NCBI GenBank assembly: GCA_014380825.1
Contig: JACMJD010000011.1
Span: forward strand, 1-6,267
Direction of reading: 5' to 3'
DNA length: 6,267 nucleotides
Origin: Phycisphaerae bacterium
GTDB lineage: Bacteria; Planctomycetota; Phycisphaerae; Tepidisphaerales; Tepidisphaeraceae
In this document: in pieces, positions 5,813 through 6,267 of the stretch
How positions within the stretch are numbered: the first letter of the stretch is position 1
How the letters are laid out: each line of letters opens with the position of its first letter
Program-made: the position numbers and the translations under genes
The notes under the pieces: model-generated
Seen by the model: only the letters and a program-made list of their open reading frames with translations
Databases searched by the model: none
Told to the model about the DNA's origin: nothing

Positions 5813-6070
5813 ATGCAACTCGCGCGAATCATTGGCCATGCGACGTCGACCATCAAGCATCCATCGTTTCATGGATGGCGGCTGCTCGTTGCACAGATGT
5901 TGAATCCAGAGCGCTCGCCTGAAGGCGATGTCGTATGCGCGATCGACAAGATCGGTGCGGGTGCCGGCGAGCTGGTGATTATTAACAGCGACGGTATGGG
6001 TGCGCGGGAATACATCGGCGATCCGAAGAGTCCCGTGCGGTGGTTCGTCATCGGGATCGTGGACGAATGA
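5813..6070 (+). CDS. eutN: BMC-P pentameric vertex protein, EutN/CcmL family (second copy)
   Basis: This second vertex protein has 85 residues from ATG 5813. It reads MQLARIIGHATSTIKHPSF at the start, then GWRLLVAQML, DVVCAIDKIGAGAGELVIINSDGMG, and ends RWFVIGIVDE. Compared with the first copy it lacks the GSSAR turn, having SDGMGAREYIG instead, and it has no C-terminal tail, so the two are distinct paralogues rather than a recent duplication. The frame can be opened two codons earlier at TTG 5807, but that codon overlaps the upstream stop and homology begins at the ATG. The gap from the dehydrogenase stop is two bases, and the stop overlaps the next gene as ATGA. Different pentamers in one shell are normal for PVM loci, which usually have three. 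Confidence 0.94.
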   Translation: MQLARIIGHATSTIKHPSFHGWRLLVAQMLNPERSPEGDVVCAIDKIGAGAGELVIINSDGMGAREYIGDPKSPVRWFVIGIVDE

Positions 6071-6267
6071 TCGTGACGGCCAGACAGCTTGAGGCGTTGC
6101 ATCGCGATGGCGGGAAGAACGGGCGCGTCACGTTGCATGCGGGCACGACGTTGAGCCCGCTGGCGCGCGATTGGTTGCGGAAGGCTCGAGTTGAGATTGA
6201 GTATGTCGATGCGGAAGTGTTGAGTCGAACAGAACAGAAGGACCGTCCGACTGAAAGTTCGCGGCAC
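6067..6267 (+). CDS. Partial gene with an EutT/EutQ-like N-terminal element, cut by window edge
   Basis: An open frame runs from ATG 6067 (ATGA overlap with the pentamer stop) to the window end without a stop: 67 residues, so the 3' part is missing. The start, MIVTARQLEALHRDGGKNGR, followed by TLSPLARDWLRKARVEIEYVD (about 28-48), resembles the N-terminus of EutT (a cobalamin adenosyltransferase; LTPSARELL then IKFID) and of EutQ (ITPEARE). This short element occurs at the front of several microcompartment-associated proteins, so it does not fix the function. The following residues (LSRTEQKDRPTESSRH) look like a polar linker to a further domain that is not visible. Tight overlap with the shell gene argues that it belongs to the operon. 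Confidence 0.7.
   Translation, partial: MIVTARQLEALHRDGGKNGRVTLHAGTTLSPLARDWLRKARVEIEYVDAEVLSRTEQKDRPTESSRH

Noticed and set aside
5869..6267. Minus-strand open frame at the window end
   Set aside because: It is antisense to the second pentamer gene and the EutT/EutQ-like start, both supported by family likeness and ATGA coupling.

Overview
The window carries the core of a bacterial microcompartment (BMC) locus, preceded by two unrelated housekeeping genes. Every supported gene lies on the + strand. The DNA is GC-rich. The gene content and order (pduL, hexamer shell, acetate kinase, hexamer shell, pentamer shell, CoA-acylating aldehyde dehydrogenase, pentamer shell) match the Planctomycetes-Verrucomicrobia (PVM) class of catabolic microcompartments. 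I therefore infer a member of Planctomycetota or a close PVC relative; no rRNA or other lineage marker is present to prove it.

Layout. 1-641: 3' part of a polyphosphate kinase 2 (PPK2) family gene. 682-1044: complete queD/6-pyruvoyl-tetrahydropterin-synthase-like gene. 1045-1179: spacer with a long imperfect inverted repeat (CACGAAGGCAC type) and a perfect TTGACA box. 1180-1887: pduL. 1888-1981: spacer with a strong hairpin made of AGAGGTTAG / CTAACCTCT units. 1982-2554: one polypeptide with two complete BMC hexamer-type domains in tandem. 2560-3675: divergent acetate kinase. 3676-3777: second spacer with a hairpin of the same family. 3778-4044: single-domain BMC-H. 4060-4377: EutN/CcmL pentamer. 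4374-5810: PduP/EutE-like aldehyde dehydrogenase. 5813-6070: second, different EutN/CcmL pentamer. 6067 to the end: start of a gene whose N-terminus resembles that of EutT/EutQ.

How the parts work together. The aldehyde dehydrogenase converts an aldehyde to acyl-CoA inside the shell. PduL moves the acyl group to phosphate and recycles CoA. The acetate kinase family enzyme takes the phosphoryl group to make ATP and the free acid. PduL and the dehydrogenase both begin with short amphipathic helices that look like encapsulation peptides; the kinase does not. The signature enzyme that makes the aldehyde is outside the window. In characterised PVM compartments it is a class II aldolase acting on fuculose/rhamnulose phosphate and giving lactaldehyde, but that substrate is only inferred here.

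Most notable points: the fused double BMC domain in place of two separate BMC-H genes; related hairpin repeats immediately before both hexamer-type shell genes and nowhere else in the operon; and acetate kinase active-site positions that differ from the classical enzyme.
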